Of a DNA stretch of 64,000 nt, positions 1 to 10,213 are shown one piece after another. The stretch is from JBBQED01 sp038320345 (lineage in GTDB: Bacteria > Bacteroidota > Bacteroidia > AKYH767-A > OLB10). A program made the position numbers and the translations under genes. Numbering within the stretch: position 1 is the stretch's first letter; every line of letters starts with the position of its first letter. The stretch covers positions 228,470 to 292,469 of the forward strand of contig JBBQED010000005.1 in NCBI GenBank assembly GCA_038320345.1. The letters run 5' to 3'. Below the pieces are notes generated by a model. The model had not been told where the DNA came from. It saw nothing but the letters and a program-made list of their open reading frames with translations, and did not search any database.

Positions 1-3000
1 CACTACAATGGCAACAATCTAGTAATGGAGTAAACTTTACGGATATTCCAGGTGCTAATAACGATACACTGATTACGGGTACTGTTACTCTAGATACTTA
101 CTATCGTTTAAAATCATTCTGTACCGATTCTTCTTTCTCGAATATTATATTCCTAGATGTTAAAAACCCATCTCTGGTTAGTACAACTCCAGGAACTCGT
201 TGTGGACAAGGTATAGTGAATTTAAGTGCAACTGCAGCTGCTGGTTATTATACACAGTGGTTTGCAGATTCAACTAGTTCAACTCCGTTGTCTAACGCTA
301 ATAACTATTCTCCATTCATTACAGTAACAGATACCTTCTGGGTAGCTGCTTCTGTGGATACTATTTCTGCATTCAACGGTGGACCTGCACCTTCTTATTG
401 TGCGATTTCTAACCAAGGAAGTTCTTGTATTACTAACGTAACGTTTGGTACCATGAATTTCTCAGGACCGTTATGTACTGCTCCATTATTCTGGGATGTA
501 ATTCCGGAAGCTTCTGCTACAGTAGCCGTAGTTCCTGGTCAGACTTTACCATTTACATTAACTTGTGATGGCGCTGCTATCGCTTCTGTCTGGATCGATT
601 TTAATAGAAATGGAACGTATGAGCCAACGGAATGGCAACAAGTATTTACGAATGCTGCTACTGGAACAATTTCTATTACTATTCCAGCTAATGCTGCATC
701 AGGTAAAACCGGAATGCGTGTTCGTTCACGTTTAACAGGTAATGCTAATGGTGCTGGGGATGGATGTTTAGCAATGGGATCAGGAAGTAGTCAAGATTTT
801 ACTATTTCTATCGGCGCACCTAGTTGTTCAAGTGCTCGCGTTCCTGTTATTGCAACTTCAACGCCTGCAACAGCAATCAGTGTAACTCCTGCTACAGTAA
901 ATCTTTGTGGTGGTGGCGCTTCTGCTACATTAACTATTTCTTCTGGTGCGGGTGCTTACAACGGCTTTAGTTGGTCTCCTGGTACAGGTTTAAATACTAC
1001 AACGGGTACTACAGTTATTGCTAACCCAACATCAAACACGAATTATATTGTTACTGCTACCAATTCAATAAATGGTTGTGCAACTACCGCTACAGTAATT
1101 GTAACTGTAACTCCTCCTCCAGTAATTAATTCTATCGTGGCTTCTCCTAATCCACTTTGTTTTGGAGATAGTGCTCAAATTGTGGTAACCGCTTCTCCGT
1201 TTATTGCTCCTAGTGGTGCAATGGTGTTTACGCCTTCTTCAGGAACATATAATCCTTTAGTAGGTGGAACTAACGTTGCCGATATCCAGACTGATGATGC
1301 AGCTTCTGTTGCTCTACCGATAGGATTTAGCTTCAACTTTGGAGGTACTGCGTACACCCAGTTTTTTGCAAGTTCTAATGGATATTTGACTTTCGGATCT
1401 GCAAATGCTTCACTTACTAATGATCTTACTACAGGCGCAGGTAAGCCAATTATCGCTCCTTTATGGGATGATTTACAAGGCGCTAATGGAGTTGCTTCAT
1501 ATCTAACTACAGGTGCTCCAGGATCAAGAGTGCTTACTTTCGAATGGCTTAATTGGAGATGGTACTATACAGTGGCTACTCCAACAATTTCATTCCAAGT
1601 AAAATTGTATGAGGCTAATGGAAAAATTGAATACATCTACCGTCAAGAGAGTACTCCTCTAGGTGGTGTGAGTGAAAGTGCTTCCATCGGATTAAATGGT
1701 ATTGCTGCTGGTACACTTGTAAGTTTAAATAATACAAGTGCTTCTCCAGTTGCTAGTGGCGTTGAAACAACTACTCTCAATACTAAACCCGCCACTGGTC
1801 AAGTGTATACATTCACTCCTCCTGTTGGAACTAGCTTAACTTATGGTTGGTCTCCTTCTGCAGGTTTGAATAATCCTGCGATCTCGAATCCTAAAGCTTC
1901 TCCAGCTGGAAATACGAACTATACAGTAATAGTTACTGAAGTAGCTACTGGTTGTACTGCTTCTGCTTCTATTCTGATTCAAAAATCACTATTGCCAACA
2001 CCTAAGATTACTCCGGGTAATACAACACTTTGTTTCCCTGATGTAATTTATCTGCATGTTGTTGATACCCTGAACTACCCTGGTGGATATCCTGCAGGTA
2101 CAACTATCGACTGGGTCGGAATTGTGAGTGGATTGTCTCCAACAGATTCTATTTCTTCTGCAAATGGAAATATCTATCAGGTGCAAGTGAATCTGCCAAA
2201 TGGTTGTAATGCACTTTCTCCAATCAGAACGATTACCACACGAAGTGTAACAGTTGTTCCAGTAATTACTCCTGCAACTTGCGGTGCTAATAATGGTGCT
2301 ATTACAGCTAACATTACGAATGGTAATCCTCCTTTCAATTATGTCTGGACAGATGGAGTAAACACTATTCGCAACATTACTACTTCAAGTACTTCTGATG
2401 CAATCTCAAATCTTGCTCCAGGTACATATTACTTATCCGTATTTGATAATATCGGTAATGCAGGAACGCTCTCTTGTAATTCAGGTTCTATTCCTTTCGT
2501 AGTTTCTGCACCTCCTCCAATCGTTGTGAATATTACTAAAACGAATATCTCTTGTAATGGAAATGGTGATGGTTCTGCTACTGCAAGTTCTACCGGTGGT
2601 AGTGGTACAAAGACTTACCTCTGGAGTACTGGATCTACACAAAGTGTAATTGGTGGTCTATCTGCAGGTACTTACACAGTTACTGTTACCGACGCATTTG
2701 GATGTACAGGCACGAATTCAGTTTCAATTACTGAGCCTGCTCTTATAACGGTATTACTCAGTCAAACACCTGCTACTTGTAACGGTGGTCTTGATGGTAC
2801 TGCAACCGCTGTTGTAGGCGGTGGAACAGCCCCAATCCAAATCGATTGGTATGAAGGTATCAACTTCGTAATTGTTGGAACGGGTCCTACATTAACAGGG
2901 GTGCCTGCTGGTCTCTACTTCGCAGTAGTTACGGATGTAAATGGTTGTCAACAATTTGATCAGATTACGATTCTCGAACCTGCACCAATTGTGGTGAGTA

Positions 3001-3806
3001 GCTTTACTCCAACATCAGGAGGAATAGGGACTCTGGTAACCATTTCTGGAAGCGGATTTGTTAACGTTACGGGCGTCAAATTCAATGGAGTTTCTACTAC
3101 CTTTACGGTAATCAATTCGGGGCAAATCAATGCCAACGTTCCTGCGGGAGCAACTACCGGAACAATCTCTGTAATTACTAATAATATCTGTACTGGCGTG
3201 AGCTCAGGTTCATTCACTGTTATCTCTACTGCAGCATTAAACGTGAAGGCATTTATCGAAGGATATTATGCTGGCGGTGGAACCTTAACGGCTGTACTCC
3301 TGAATCAAGGAATCGCAGCAGGTGCTAATGAGTGTGACTCTGTTACCGTTGAACTTCGTGATCAGTTTAGTCCTGGTACATTAGCTTATAGTTCAACTAA
3401 GGTTCTTGGTACAAATGGTATGGTAAGCTTAACTGTCCCTGGTGCGCTGATTGGAAACAGTTATTATATAGCGGTATTCCATCGTAATGCTCTCCAAACT
3501 TGGAGTTTCCAACCTGTAACGATTAGCGGAACTACTACTTATGATTTTACTACAGCAAATAATAAATCATTCGGATCTAATCAAACTCAAGTAGAGCCTG
3601 GAGTATGGGCGTTCTATTCTGGTGACATTGCTCCTCAGGATGAGTTTATTGATGTGTTCGATCAGTCTACAATTGATAATGATGCCGGTGTGTTTGCCTT
3701 TGGTTACTTTGCCACTGATGTAAATGGTGACGGATTCGTAGATGTGTTCGATCAAGCTGTAGTAGATAATAATGCTGCCTTCTTCTTATTCTCCGCTCAC
3801 CCATAA
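1..3806 (+). CDS. Large surface/secreted protein, 5' end outside window (GEVED, SprB-like, IPT/TIG, dockerin-like end)
   Basis: The reading frame is open from the left edge (first full codon at position 3) to the TAA ending at 3806, so the true start lies outside the window; the GTG at 216 is internal. The protein is a string of beta-sandwich modules rich in Thr, Ser, Gly and Asn. A GEVED-like segment lies near 580-830 (VWIDFNRNG), several Ig/PKD-like segments follow, and a SprB-like repeat lies around 2545-2706 (ISCNGNGDG ... GTYTVTVTD). An IPT/TIG-like domain covers about 2980-3220 (FTPTSGGIGTLVTISGSGF). The last domain (about 3235-3806) ends in two EF-hand-like loops, one with DVNGDGFVDVFD, resembling dockerin type I repeats. 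No T9SS C-terminal sorting domain is visible. Extracellular location and adhesive or structural function are inferred from domain types; no catalytic domain is seen in this part. Confidence 0.85.
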   Translation, partial: LQWQQSSNGVNFTDIPGANNDTLITGTVTLDTYYRLKSFCTDSSFSNIIFLDVKNPSLVSTTPGTRCGQGIVNLSATAAAGYYTQWFADSTSSTPLSNANNYSPFITVTDTFWVAASVDTISAFNGGPAPSYCAISNQGSSCITNVTFGTMNFSGPLCTAPLFWDVIPEASATVAVVPGQTLPFTLTCDGAAIASVWIDFNRNGTYEPTEWQQVFTNAATGTISITIPANAASGKTGMRVRSRLTGNANGAGDGCLAMGSGSSQDFTISIGAPSCSSARVPVIATSTPATAISVTPATVNLCGGGASATLTISSGAGAYNGFSWSPGTGLNTTTGTTVIANPTSNTNYIVTATNSINGCATTATVIVTVTPPPVINSIVASPNPLCFGDSAQIVVTASPFIAPSGAMVFTPSSGTYNPLVGGTNVADIQTDDAASVALPIGFSFNFGGTAYTQFFASSNGYLTFGSANASLTNDLTTGAGKPIIAPLWDDLQGANGVASYLTTGAPGSRVLTFEWLNWRWYYTVATPTISFQVKLYEANGKIEYIYRQESTPLGGVSESASIGLNGIAAGTLVSLNNTSASPVASGVETTTLNTKPATGQVYTFTPPVGTSLTYGWSPSAGLNNPAISNPKASPAGNTNYTVIVTEVATGCTASASILIQKSLLPTPKITPGNTTLCFPDVIYLHVVDTLNYPGGYPAGTTIDWVGIVSGLSPTDSISSANGNIYQVQVNLPNGCNALSPIRTITTRSVTVVPVITPATCGANNGAITANITNGNPPFNYVWTDGVNTIRNITTSSTSDAISNLAPGTYYLSVFDNIGNAGTLSCNSGSIPFVVSAPPPIVVNITKTNISCNGNGDGSATASSTGGSGTKTYLWSTGSTQSVIGGLSAGTYTVTVTDAFGCTGTNSVSITEPALITVLLSQTPATCNGGLDGTATAVVGGGTAPIQIDWYEGINFVIVGTGPTLTGVPAGLYFAVVTDVNGCQQFDQITILEPAPIVVSSFTPTSGGIGTLVTISGSGFVNVTGVKFNGVSTTFTVINSGQINANVPAGATTGTISVITNNICTGVSSGSFTVISTAALNVKAFIEGYYAGGGTLTAVLLNQGIAAGANECDSVTVELRDQFSPGTLAYSSTKVLGTNGMVSLTVPGALIGNSYYIAVFHRNALQTWSFQPVTISGTTTYDFTTANNKSFGSNQTQVEPGVWAFYSGDIAPQDEFIDVFDQSTIDNDAGVFAFGYFATDVNGDGFVDVFDQAVVDNNAAFFLFSAHP

Positions 3807-3820
3807 AATACGATAGTTGA

Positions 3821-3847
3821 CAGGAGAATTAAAATTTGGTTCTCCTG
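3821..3847. other. Stem-loop between the two giant surface-protein genes
   Basis: A perfect 8-bp inverted repeat (CAGGAGAA / TTCTCCTG) with an 11-nt AT-rich loop lies 14 nt after the stop of the first surface gene. No T-run follows on the + strand, so it is not a clear intrinsic terminator. It may stabilise the 3' end of the upstream mRNA or act as a processing site. Confidence 0.4.
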
Positions 3848-3898
3848 CCACCTTATCTTAGAGAACCCGATATAGAAAAAAAATAAATTCAACCATAA

Positions 3899-6800
3899 AT
3901 GAAAAAAGTAACCTCTACACTCAAAAAGCTGCTGCTGCTACTCTGTTGTATGCTGCTCACAAAGGCGGGATGGTCTCAAACGCCAACCTATTCCTATTAC
4001 ATTGCTAACGAAGTCCAGGTTTCGCCCACAGTCTATGAATTCGACTGGTATGTGCGAAGTACTGCAGCTTATCCACTGCCTCTCGGTGGAGCTCAGGCCG
4101 GAATTGGAATGAACAAAGCTTGCCGTGGTGCAGGTCTTGTTGTTCCTTTGATTCTTCCAGGAACTACTGAGTTAAGCAATCCTGCTCAGGTATCTCCAAC
4201 TATCGTGTTCAATACTACGAACGCTACGTTGGATTATATTACCTTATCAGCAGGTTCGCCTCCAGGTTGCGCTTCAGCTTCTTTGCTGGATCCTATTTCA
4301 AATGGTTGTACTGATCCCGGCACACGTATTTGCCGTATCCGTTTAACGAATTCTATTCCTTGGGGAAGCAATACACAGCCTAACCATGTTTTCAATCCGA
4401 ACACAGGTGGTGCTGCTGGTATTACTCCTTCAAGAGCTACTGTATATTATCTTGCTTCAGCACCAGCTAATACTTGTGGCGCTGGAAATACCAACTTCAC
4501 AGGAGGTATTCCAACGTTCTTCAATTATAACACTGCTGGTACTTGTGGTTTAAATATTACTTTAAATCCTATTGCTTCTTGTTCTAATCCTCCAACTGCA
4601 AATGCAGGATCTAACTTCAGTGTTTGCGGAAACGGTACACAAGTTAATCTGAATGGAACTGTAGGTGGTCAGTCTACTACTTATAGCTGGACTGGTGGAA
4701 CTGGTACTTTCAATACTAATGGTCAGAATGCTACTTATACGCCTTCTGCTGGTGACTATACTGCAGGTTCGGTGGTATTTACTTTAAATGCTGCTGATCC
4801 AGATGGTGCGGGTCCTTGTTCTGGTGCTACTAGTAACGTAACTGTAACTTTTACAACTCCTACCAACTATTATACAGATGCTGATGGTGACGGCTTTGGT
4901 GCCGGAACTGCTATTTCAGCTTGTTCTCAGCCTGCAGGTACTTCTTTAAACAATACCGATTGTAATGATAATGCTGCATCCATTAATCCGGGTGCTGCTG
5001 AAGTTTGTAACGGTATCGATGATGATTGCGATAATCAAATTGATAACGGGCTAACATTCTTAGCTTACTATGTAGATGGTGACGGTGATACTTACGGTGC
5101 TGGTGTTCCTGTCATCGCTTGTGCTCCTGTTGCTGGTCGTGTAACACTGAACGGTGATTGTAATGATGCAAATGCTGCAATTAATCCAGGTGCTGCCGAG
5201 GTATGTAACTTAATCGATGATAACTGTAATGGTTTAACTGATGAGGGTGTTACTTTAACCTTCTATGCGGATGCTGATGGCGATACTTATGGTAACCCTG
5301 CAGTAAGTGCTCAAGGATGTACTGCTCCTAATGGCTTCGTTGCAAACAATACTGATTGTAATGATGCAAATGGTGCAATTAATCCAGGTGCTAATGAAGT
5401 ATGTAATGGAATTGATGATAACTGTGATTTATTGGTTGATAACGGTTTAATCTTTACTACATATTATCAAGATTTAGATGCTGATAACTTCGGTAATGTC
5501 GCCGTTTCTGTTTCTGCTTGTTCTCCTCCTGCTGGTTATGTTTTAAACAGCACTGACTGTAACGATAATAATGCTGCTATCAATCCGAACGCTGTAGAGG
5601 TGTGTAATCTGATTGATGACAACTGTAACGGTACTGCAGATGAAGGTGTTCAAAATACTTATTATGCCGATAATGACGGAGATACTTATGGTGCTGGTGC
5701 AGCAATTCTTGCTTGTACTCCTCCTGTTGGTTCTTCTGTAAATAATACTGATTGTAACGATAATAACGCTGCAATCAACCCAGGTGCTGCTGAGATATGT
5801 AACTCTATCGATGATAACTGTAATGGTTTAACAGATGATGGTTTATCATTCTCTAATTATTTCGCAGATAATGACGGTGATACTTTTGGTGCAGGTGCTC
5901 CAATCAGCGCTTGTTCTCAGCCTGTAGGAACAGTGACTAACAACACAGATTGTAACGATAACAATGCTGATGTAAATCCAAATGCTCAAGAAGTTTGTAA
6001 CGGAATCGATGATGATTGCGATGCACTTACTGATAACGCTGATCCTTCAGTAATTGGTCAGAGTACTTATTATGCTGATGGTGATGGTGACAGCTTCGGT
6101 GCTGGTGCTCCAATTCTGTCTTGTACTCAACCTGCTGGAACTTCTGTAAACAATACAGATTGTAACGATAACATTGCTGCTATTAATCCAGGTGCTCAGG
6201 AAGTTTGTAACGGAATCGATGATGATTGCGACGGACTTACTGATAGTGCAGATCCTTCTGTAACTGGTCAACTTTCTTATTATTCAGATTCTGATGGTGA
6301 CGGTTTTGGTGCTGGTACTGCAATCCTTGCTTGTACTCAGCCTGTAGGAACTGTTTCTAATAACACAGATTGTAACGATAACAATGCTGCTGTTAATCCA
6401 GGTGCTCAGGAAGTTTGTAACGGAATCGATGATGATTGCGATGGACTTACTGATAGTGCAGATCCTTCTGTAACTGGTCAGCTTTCTTACTATGCTGACA
6501 CTGATGGTGACGGTTTTGGTGCTGGCACTGCTACACTTGCTTGTTCACAGCCTGCTGGTTTTGTAACAAACAATACTGATTGTAATAACAATAACGCAGC
6601 TATCAATCCAAATGCTGCTGAAGTTTGTAACGGCATCGATGATAACTGTAATGGTTTAACAGATGATGGTTTATCATTCACTAACTACTATGCTGACCTT
6701 GACGGCGATACTTACGGTGGTGCTTTATTAGGAAGCTTCTGCTTACAGCCTGCAGGTTCAGTAACTACTTTAGGTGACTGTAACGATAACAATGCAGCAA

Positions 6801-9800
6801 TTAATCCTGGTGCAGTTGAAATTTGTAACGGTATCGATGATAACTGTAACAGTTTAACGGATGAAGGTCTGACTTTCAATAATTATTATGCGAATAATGA
6901 TGGTGATGGTTTCGGATCTACTTTACTTGGATCTTTCTGTGCAGCTCCTGCTAACTCAAGTTTGTTAACTGGTGACTGTAACGATAACAATGCTTCTATC
7001 TTCCCGGGTGCTCCAGAGCAATGTAACGGTATCGATGATAACTGTAATGGTTTAACTGATGATGGTGTTGTAACAAGCACTTGGTATCAGGATGCTGACG
7101 GTGACGGATTTGGTAACCCTGCTGTTTCTCAACAAAATTGTGCTCAGCCTGTTGGTTATGTATTAAATAACACGGATTGTAATGATGCAAGCGCATCTGT
7201 TAATCCTGGTGCTTCTGAAGTATGTAACTTAATTGATGATAACTGTAATGGTTCAACTGACGAAGGTGTTCAAAGCACATTCTATGCTGATGCTGACGGT
7301 GATGGTTTCGGTGCTGGTTCACCAATCCTTGCTTGTACTCAGCCTGCTGGAACTTCTATAAACAATACAGATTGTAATGATGCAGTTGCATCAATTCATC
7401 CAGGTGCTACTGAACTTTGTAATAACATCGATGATAACTGTAATGGTTTAACTGATGATGGTGTGGTATTGTTAGCTTATTATGCTGATGTTGATGGCGA
7501 CGGATACGGATCTGTATTATTAGGTAACTTCTGTACGCCTCCTGCAAATTCAAGTCTTGTTTCTGGTGATTGTAACGATGCAAATGCTGCCGTTAATCCA
7601 GGTGCTGCTGAAGTTTGTAACTTAATCGATGATAACTGTAATGGTTTAACTGATGAAGGTGTTACTTCTACATTCTATGCTGATAATGATGGTGATACTT
7701 TCGGAGATGCATTAGCTACTACAAATGCTTGTTCTGCTCCTGCAGGTTACGTTTCTAACAACACGGATTGTAACGATGCAAATGCAGCGGTTAATCCAGG
7801 TGCTTCTGAAGTATGTAACTTGATTGATGACAACTGTAATGGTACTACTGATGAAGGTGTCACTTCAATTTTCTATGCTGATGCTGATGGTGATTCTTAT
7901 GGTAACCCTGCTGTAACAACTACTGGTTGTACTGCACCATTCGGTTATGTAGCTAACAGTACTGATTGTAATGATGGTAACGCAGCTATCAATCCAGGTG
8001 CTGCTGAAGTTTGTAACTCTATCGATGATAACTGTAATGGTTTAACTGATGAAGGTCTGCTGAATACTTATTATGCAGATAACGATGGTGATACTTACGG
8101 TGCTGGTTCACCAATCCTTGCTTGTTCTCAGCCTGTTGGAACTTCATTAAATAATACAGATTGTAACGATGCTAGTGCTGCGGTTAATCCTGGTGCTACT
8201 GAAGTTTGTAACTCTATCGATGATAACTGTAACGGTTCAACTGATGAAGGTTTCACACTGTTCACTTACTATGCTGACGTTGATGGTGACTCTTACGGTG
8301 ATGCATTTAACACTACAACAACTTGTAGTGGTACTGCTCCTGCTGGTTATACAGCTGATAACACAGACTGTAATGATGCCAACGGTAATATCAATCCTGG
8401 TGCTACTGAAGTTTGTGCAAACGGTATTGATGATAACTGTAACGGTTTAACTGACGAAGGTTGTGTAGGTTGTCAAAACCCTGCTACTGCTGCTGCTGGA
8501 AATGACCAATCAATCTGTGCTGGTTCTAATGTAACACTTGCTGGTTCTATCGGTGGTGGTGCTTCTAACTCAGTGTGGACAACAAGCGGTTCTGGTACAT
8601 TCTCACCTAATGCATTCGTAGTAAATCCTACGTATACTCCTTCTCCTGCTGATATCTTCACAGGTTCTGTAACACTGACTATTACTACTGATATTCCTGC
8701 AGGTTGTACTGCTGCTTCTGATGCGATGACGGTTACCATCAATGCGCTTCCAGCGGCTCCAGGTGCAATCTCTGGTCCTACTCAAGTTTGTAATCCTTTC
8801 AACCAAACTGTTACTTACTCTGTAGCTCCTGTAGTTGGTGCAACAGTTTACACTTGGACTCTTCCTGCTAACACAATTATCATCTCTGGTCAGGGAACTC
8901 CAACACTGGTTGTAACATGGCCGTTCTCTGCAATCCACAATGGTGTTGTAGGTAATGTTTGTGTGGAAACTGATAATAGCAACGGTTGTGGTTCTGCTGC
9001 TCAAAGCTGTCTCGGAATCTCCGTACAGTTAACTGCTCCAGTAACGCCTCCTTCTATCTCTGGTCCTGCTAAGGCTTGTATCAATGATCTAGCTACTTAC
9101 TCTATTGCTTCTGTCTTCCGTGCTGATACTTACACATGGACAGCTCCTGCTGGTGTGTTGATTACTAGCGGTCAGGGTACTAACATTATCACTGTACAAT
9201 TCACAGCTGGTTATACTGGTGGTACAATGAGTGTTTATGGTAGCAATGGTTGTGGTAACGGTGCACCACGTAACAAAACGTTGGGTGTAAATATCCTTAC
9301 TTCTCCTCTTGCTATCAGCGGCGCTGCTGATGGAGTTTGTGGAACTGTAGGTCAGGTTTACTCGATTGCTGCTGTTCCTGGTGCAGGTTCATACTTATGG
9401 ACTGTTCCTTCTGGTGCAACGATCGTAAGTGGTCAGGGTACAACTTCTATCTCTGTTGATTTCGGTGGTAGCTTCTCAAGTGGTAATATCACTGTAGCTG
9501 CAACCAACAACTGTGGTGCTGGTTCTTCACGTAGTCTTACTGTTAAAGGTGCTCCTGGAACTCCAGGTGTTGTTAACGGTCCTACTTCACTGTGTGCCAA
9601 TGCTACTTACATATACGATATCGGAACTGTAGCAGGTGCTAGTACTTATACATGGACTGTACCAACAGGATTTACTATCCTCAGCGGTCAGGGAACTAAA
9701 ATCCTCACTGTGAAAGCTGCAGCAAATCCTGCAACTAACTTGGTGATTACTGTAAAAGCTTCTAACAATTGTGGAACTGGTCTTACTCGCCTCAAATCTG

Positions 9801-10096
9801 GTATCAGCATTATCCTTTGCCCACGTATCGGAGATGCAACTGCTGGTCTGAATCTAGTAGCCTTCCCTAATCCTGTTAATGATGTACTGAATGTAACATT
9901 CAATAGCGGTGCTTCTCAAAACTACAATGTGAAAATGGTAGATGCTACCGGTCGTGTTGTAATGGCAGAAGCAAGAGTAGCTGCTGAAGGAAGCAATCAA
10001 GTTGAAATTAATGTTCAAGATCTAGCTTCTGGAATTTATATGCTCCAGTTCCAAATGAATGATCATACTGAACAGATCCGCATCTTCGTTGACTAA
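3899..10096 (+). CDS. Giant T9SS-exported protein with 18 MopE-type metal-binding repeats and PKD-like repeats
   Basis: This 2065-residue protein starts with a clear signal peptide (residues 1-26, MKK then a Leu-rich core ending GWSQ). After an N-terminal domain of about 300 residues come 18 repeats of about 66-70 residues (nt 4868-8464). Each repeat has a YYxDxDGDxFG loop, a TDCNDxNAxINPGAxEVCN segment and an IDDNCNGLTDEG segment; this matches the putative metal-binding MopE family (PF11617 type). Four PKD-like repeats follow (about nt 8755-9780, each with an ISGP...SGQGT pattern). The C terminus (about nt 9847-10096) is a T9SS type A sorting domain with FPNPVND, DATGRVV and LASGIYMLQF. The gene is probably secreted and cell-surface anchored. 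Acidic, Cys-paired repeats suggest calcium or other metal binding, by family analogy. An intrinsic terminator follows. Codon use is strongly skewed to GCT, GGT, GAT and AAC. Confidence 0.92.
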   Translation: MKKVTSTLKKLLLLLCCMLLTKAGWSQTPTYSYYIANEVQVSPTVYEFDWYVRSTAAYPLPLGGAQAGIGMNKACRGAGLVVPLILPGTTELSNPAQVSPTIVFNTTNATLDYITLSAGSPPGCASASLLDPISNGCTDPGTRICRIRLTNSIPWGSNTQPNHVFNPNTGGAAGITPSRATVYYLASAPANTCGAGNTNFTGGIPTFFNYNTAGTCGLNITLNPIASCSNPPTANAGSNFSVCGNGTQVNLNGTVGGQSTTYSWTGGTGTFNTNGQNATYTPSAGDYTAGSVVFTLNAADPDGAGPCSGATSNVTVTFTTPTNYYTDADGDGFGAGTAISACSQPAGTSLNNTDCNDNAASINPGAAEVCNGIDDDCDNQIDNGLTFLAYYVDGDGDTYGAGVPVIACAPVAGRVTLNGDCNDANAAINPGAAEVCNLIDDNCNGLTDEGVTLTFYADADGDTYGNPAVSAQGCTAPNGFVANNTDCNDANGAINPGANEVCNGIDDNCDLLVDNGLIFTTYYQDLDADNFGNVAVSVSACSPPAGYVLNSTDCNDNNAAINPNAVEVCNLIDDNCNGTADEGVQNTYYADNDGDTYGAGAAILACTPPVGSSVNNTDCNDNNAAINPGAAEICNSIDDNCNGLTDDGLSFSNYFADNDGDTFGAGAPISACSQPVGTVTNNTDCNDNNADVNPNAQEVCNGIDDDCDALTDNADPSVIGQSTYYADGDGDSFGAGAPILSCTQPAGTSVNNTDCNDNIAAINPGAQEVCNGIDDDCDGLTDSADPSVTGQLSYYSDSDGDGFGAGTAILACTQPVGTVSNNTDCNDNNAAVNPGAQEVCNGIDDDCDGLTDSADPSVTGQLSYYADTDGDGFGAGTATLACSQPAGFVTNNTDCNNNNAAINPNAAEVCNGIDDNCNGLTDDGLSFTNYYADLDGDTYGGALLGSFCLQPAGSVTTLGDCNDNNAAINPGAVEICNGIDDNCNSLTDEGLTFNNYYANNDGDGFGSTLLGSFCAAPANSSLLTGDCNDNNASIFPGAPEQCNGIDDNCNGLTDDGVVTSTWYQDADGDGFGNPAVSQQNCAQPVGYVLNNTDCNDASASVNPGASEVCNLIDDNCNGSTDEGVQSTFYADADGDGFGAGSPILACTQPAGTSINNTDCNDAVASIHPGATELCNNIDDNCNGLTDDGVVLLAYYADVDGDGYGSVLLGNFCTPPANSSLVSGDCNDANAAVNPGAAEVCNLIDDNCNGLTDEGVTSTFYADNDGDTFGDALATTNACSAPAGYVSNNTDCNDANAAVNPGASEVCNLIDDNCNGTTDEGVTSIFYADADGDSYGNPAVTTTGCTAPFGYVANSTDCNDGNAAINPGAAEVCNSIDDNCNGLTDEGLLNTYYADNDGDTYGAGSPILACSQPVGTSLNNTDCNDASAAVNPGATEVCNSIDDNCNGSTDEGFTLFTYYADVDGDSYGDAFNTTTTCSGTAPAGYTADNTDCNDANGNINPGATEVCANGIDDNCNGLTDEGCVGCQNPATAAAGNDQSICAGSNVTLAGSIGGGASNSVWTTSGSGTFSPNAFVVNPTYTPSPADIFTGSVTLTITTDIPAGCTAASDAMTVTINALPAAPGAISGPTQVCNPFNQTVTYSVAPVVGATVYTWTLPANTIIISGQGTPTLVVTWPFSAIHNGVVGNVCVETDNSNGCGSAAQSCLGISVQLTAPVTPPSISGPAKACINDLATYSIASVFRADTYTWTAPAGVLITSGQGTNIITVQFTAGYTGGTMSVYGSNGCGNGAPRNKTLGVNILTSPLAISGAADGVCGTVGQVYSIAAVPGAGSYLWTVPSGATIVSGQGTTSISVDFGGSFSSGNITVAATNNCGAGSSRSLTVKGAPGTPGVVNGPTSLCANATYIYDIGTVAGASTYTWTVPTGFTILSGQGTKILTVKAAANPATNLVITVKASNNCGTGLTRLKSGISIILCPRIGDATAGLNLVAFPNPVNDVLNVTFNSGASQNYNVKMVDATGRVVMAEARVAAEGSNQVEINVQDLASGIYMLQFQMNDHTEQIRIFVD
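4868..8464 (+). repeat. Array of 18 MopE-type coding repeats (about 200 bp each)
   Basis: I count 18 DCND/DCNN motifs followed by IDDNCN or IDDDCD motifs. The period is mostly 198-210 bp. Copies 6, 7 and 8 share an extra ADPSVxGQ insertion and are spaced exactly 210 bp apart (cognate positions 5981, 6191, 6401). Copies 7 and 8 are almost identical at the DNA level, which indicates recent duplication. The repeats are in frame throughout. Confidence 0.95.
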
Positions 10097-10130
10097 TTAT
10101 CGTCAATGATCTCAGATCAGATCTAATACT

Positions 10131-10168
10131 CAAAACGCCTCACAGAAATGTGGGGCGTTTTGCTTTTA
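10131..10168 (+). terminator. Intrinsic terminator after the MopE-repeat gene
   Basis: CAAAACGCC pairs with GGCGTTTTG, with an inner CAC/GTG pairing around the loop, and TGCTTTTAAT follows. It begins 34 nt after the stop codon. The A-rich left side means it could also work on the other strand. Confidence 0.85.
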
Positions 10169-10213
10169 ATCCCTTTTCAGCAGATATCAGCAATTCCTTA
10201 ATTTCACCGCCAC

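Noticed and set aside
216..218. GTG as the start of the first surface-protein gene
   Set aside because: The same frame is open all the way to the left edge with matching composition, so the GTG is an internal Val codon.
8169..8450. 93-codon + strand frame inside the MopE array
   Set aside because: It is an off-frame reading of the repeat DNA, rich in Leu and Val from the GCT/GGT/GAT bias, with no signal for translation.
4868..8464. CRISPR-like array or tandem DNA repeat element
   Set aside because: The repeats are coding, in frame, about 200 bp long, and encode a known metal-binding family; there are no spacers.
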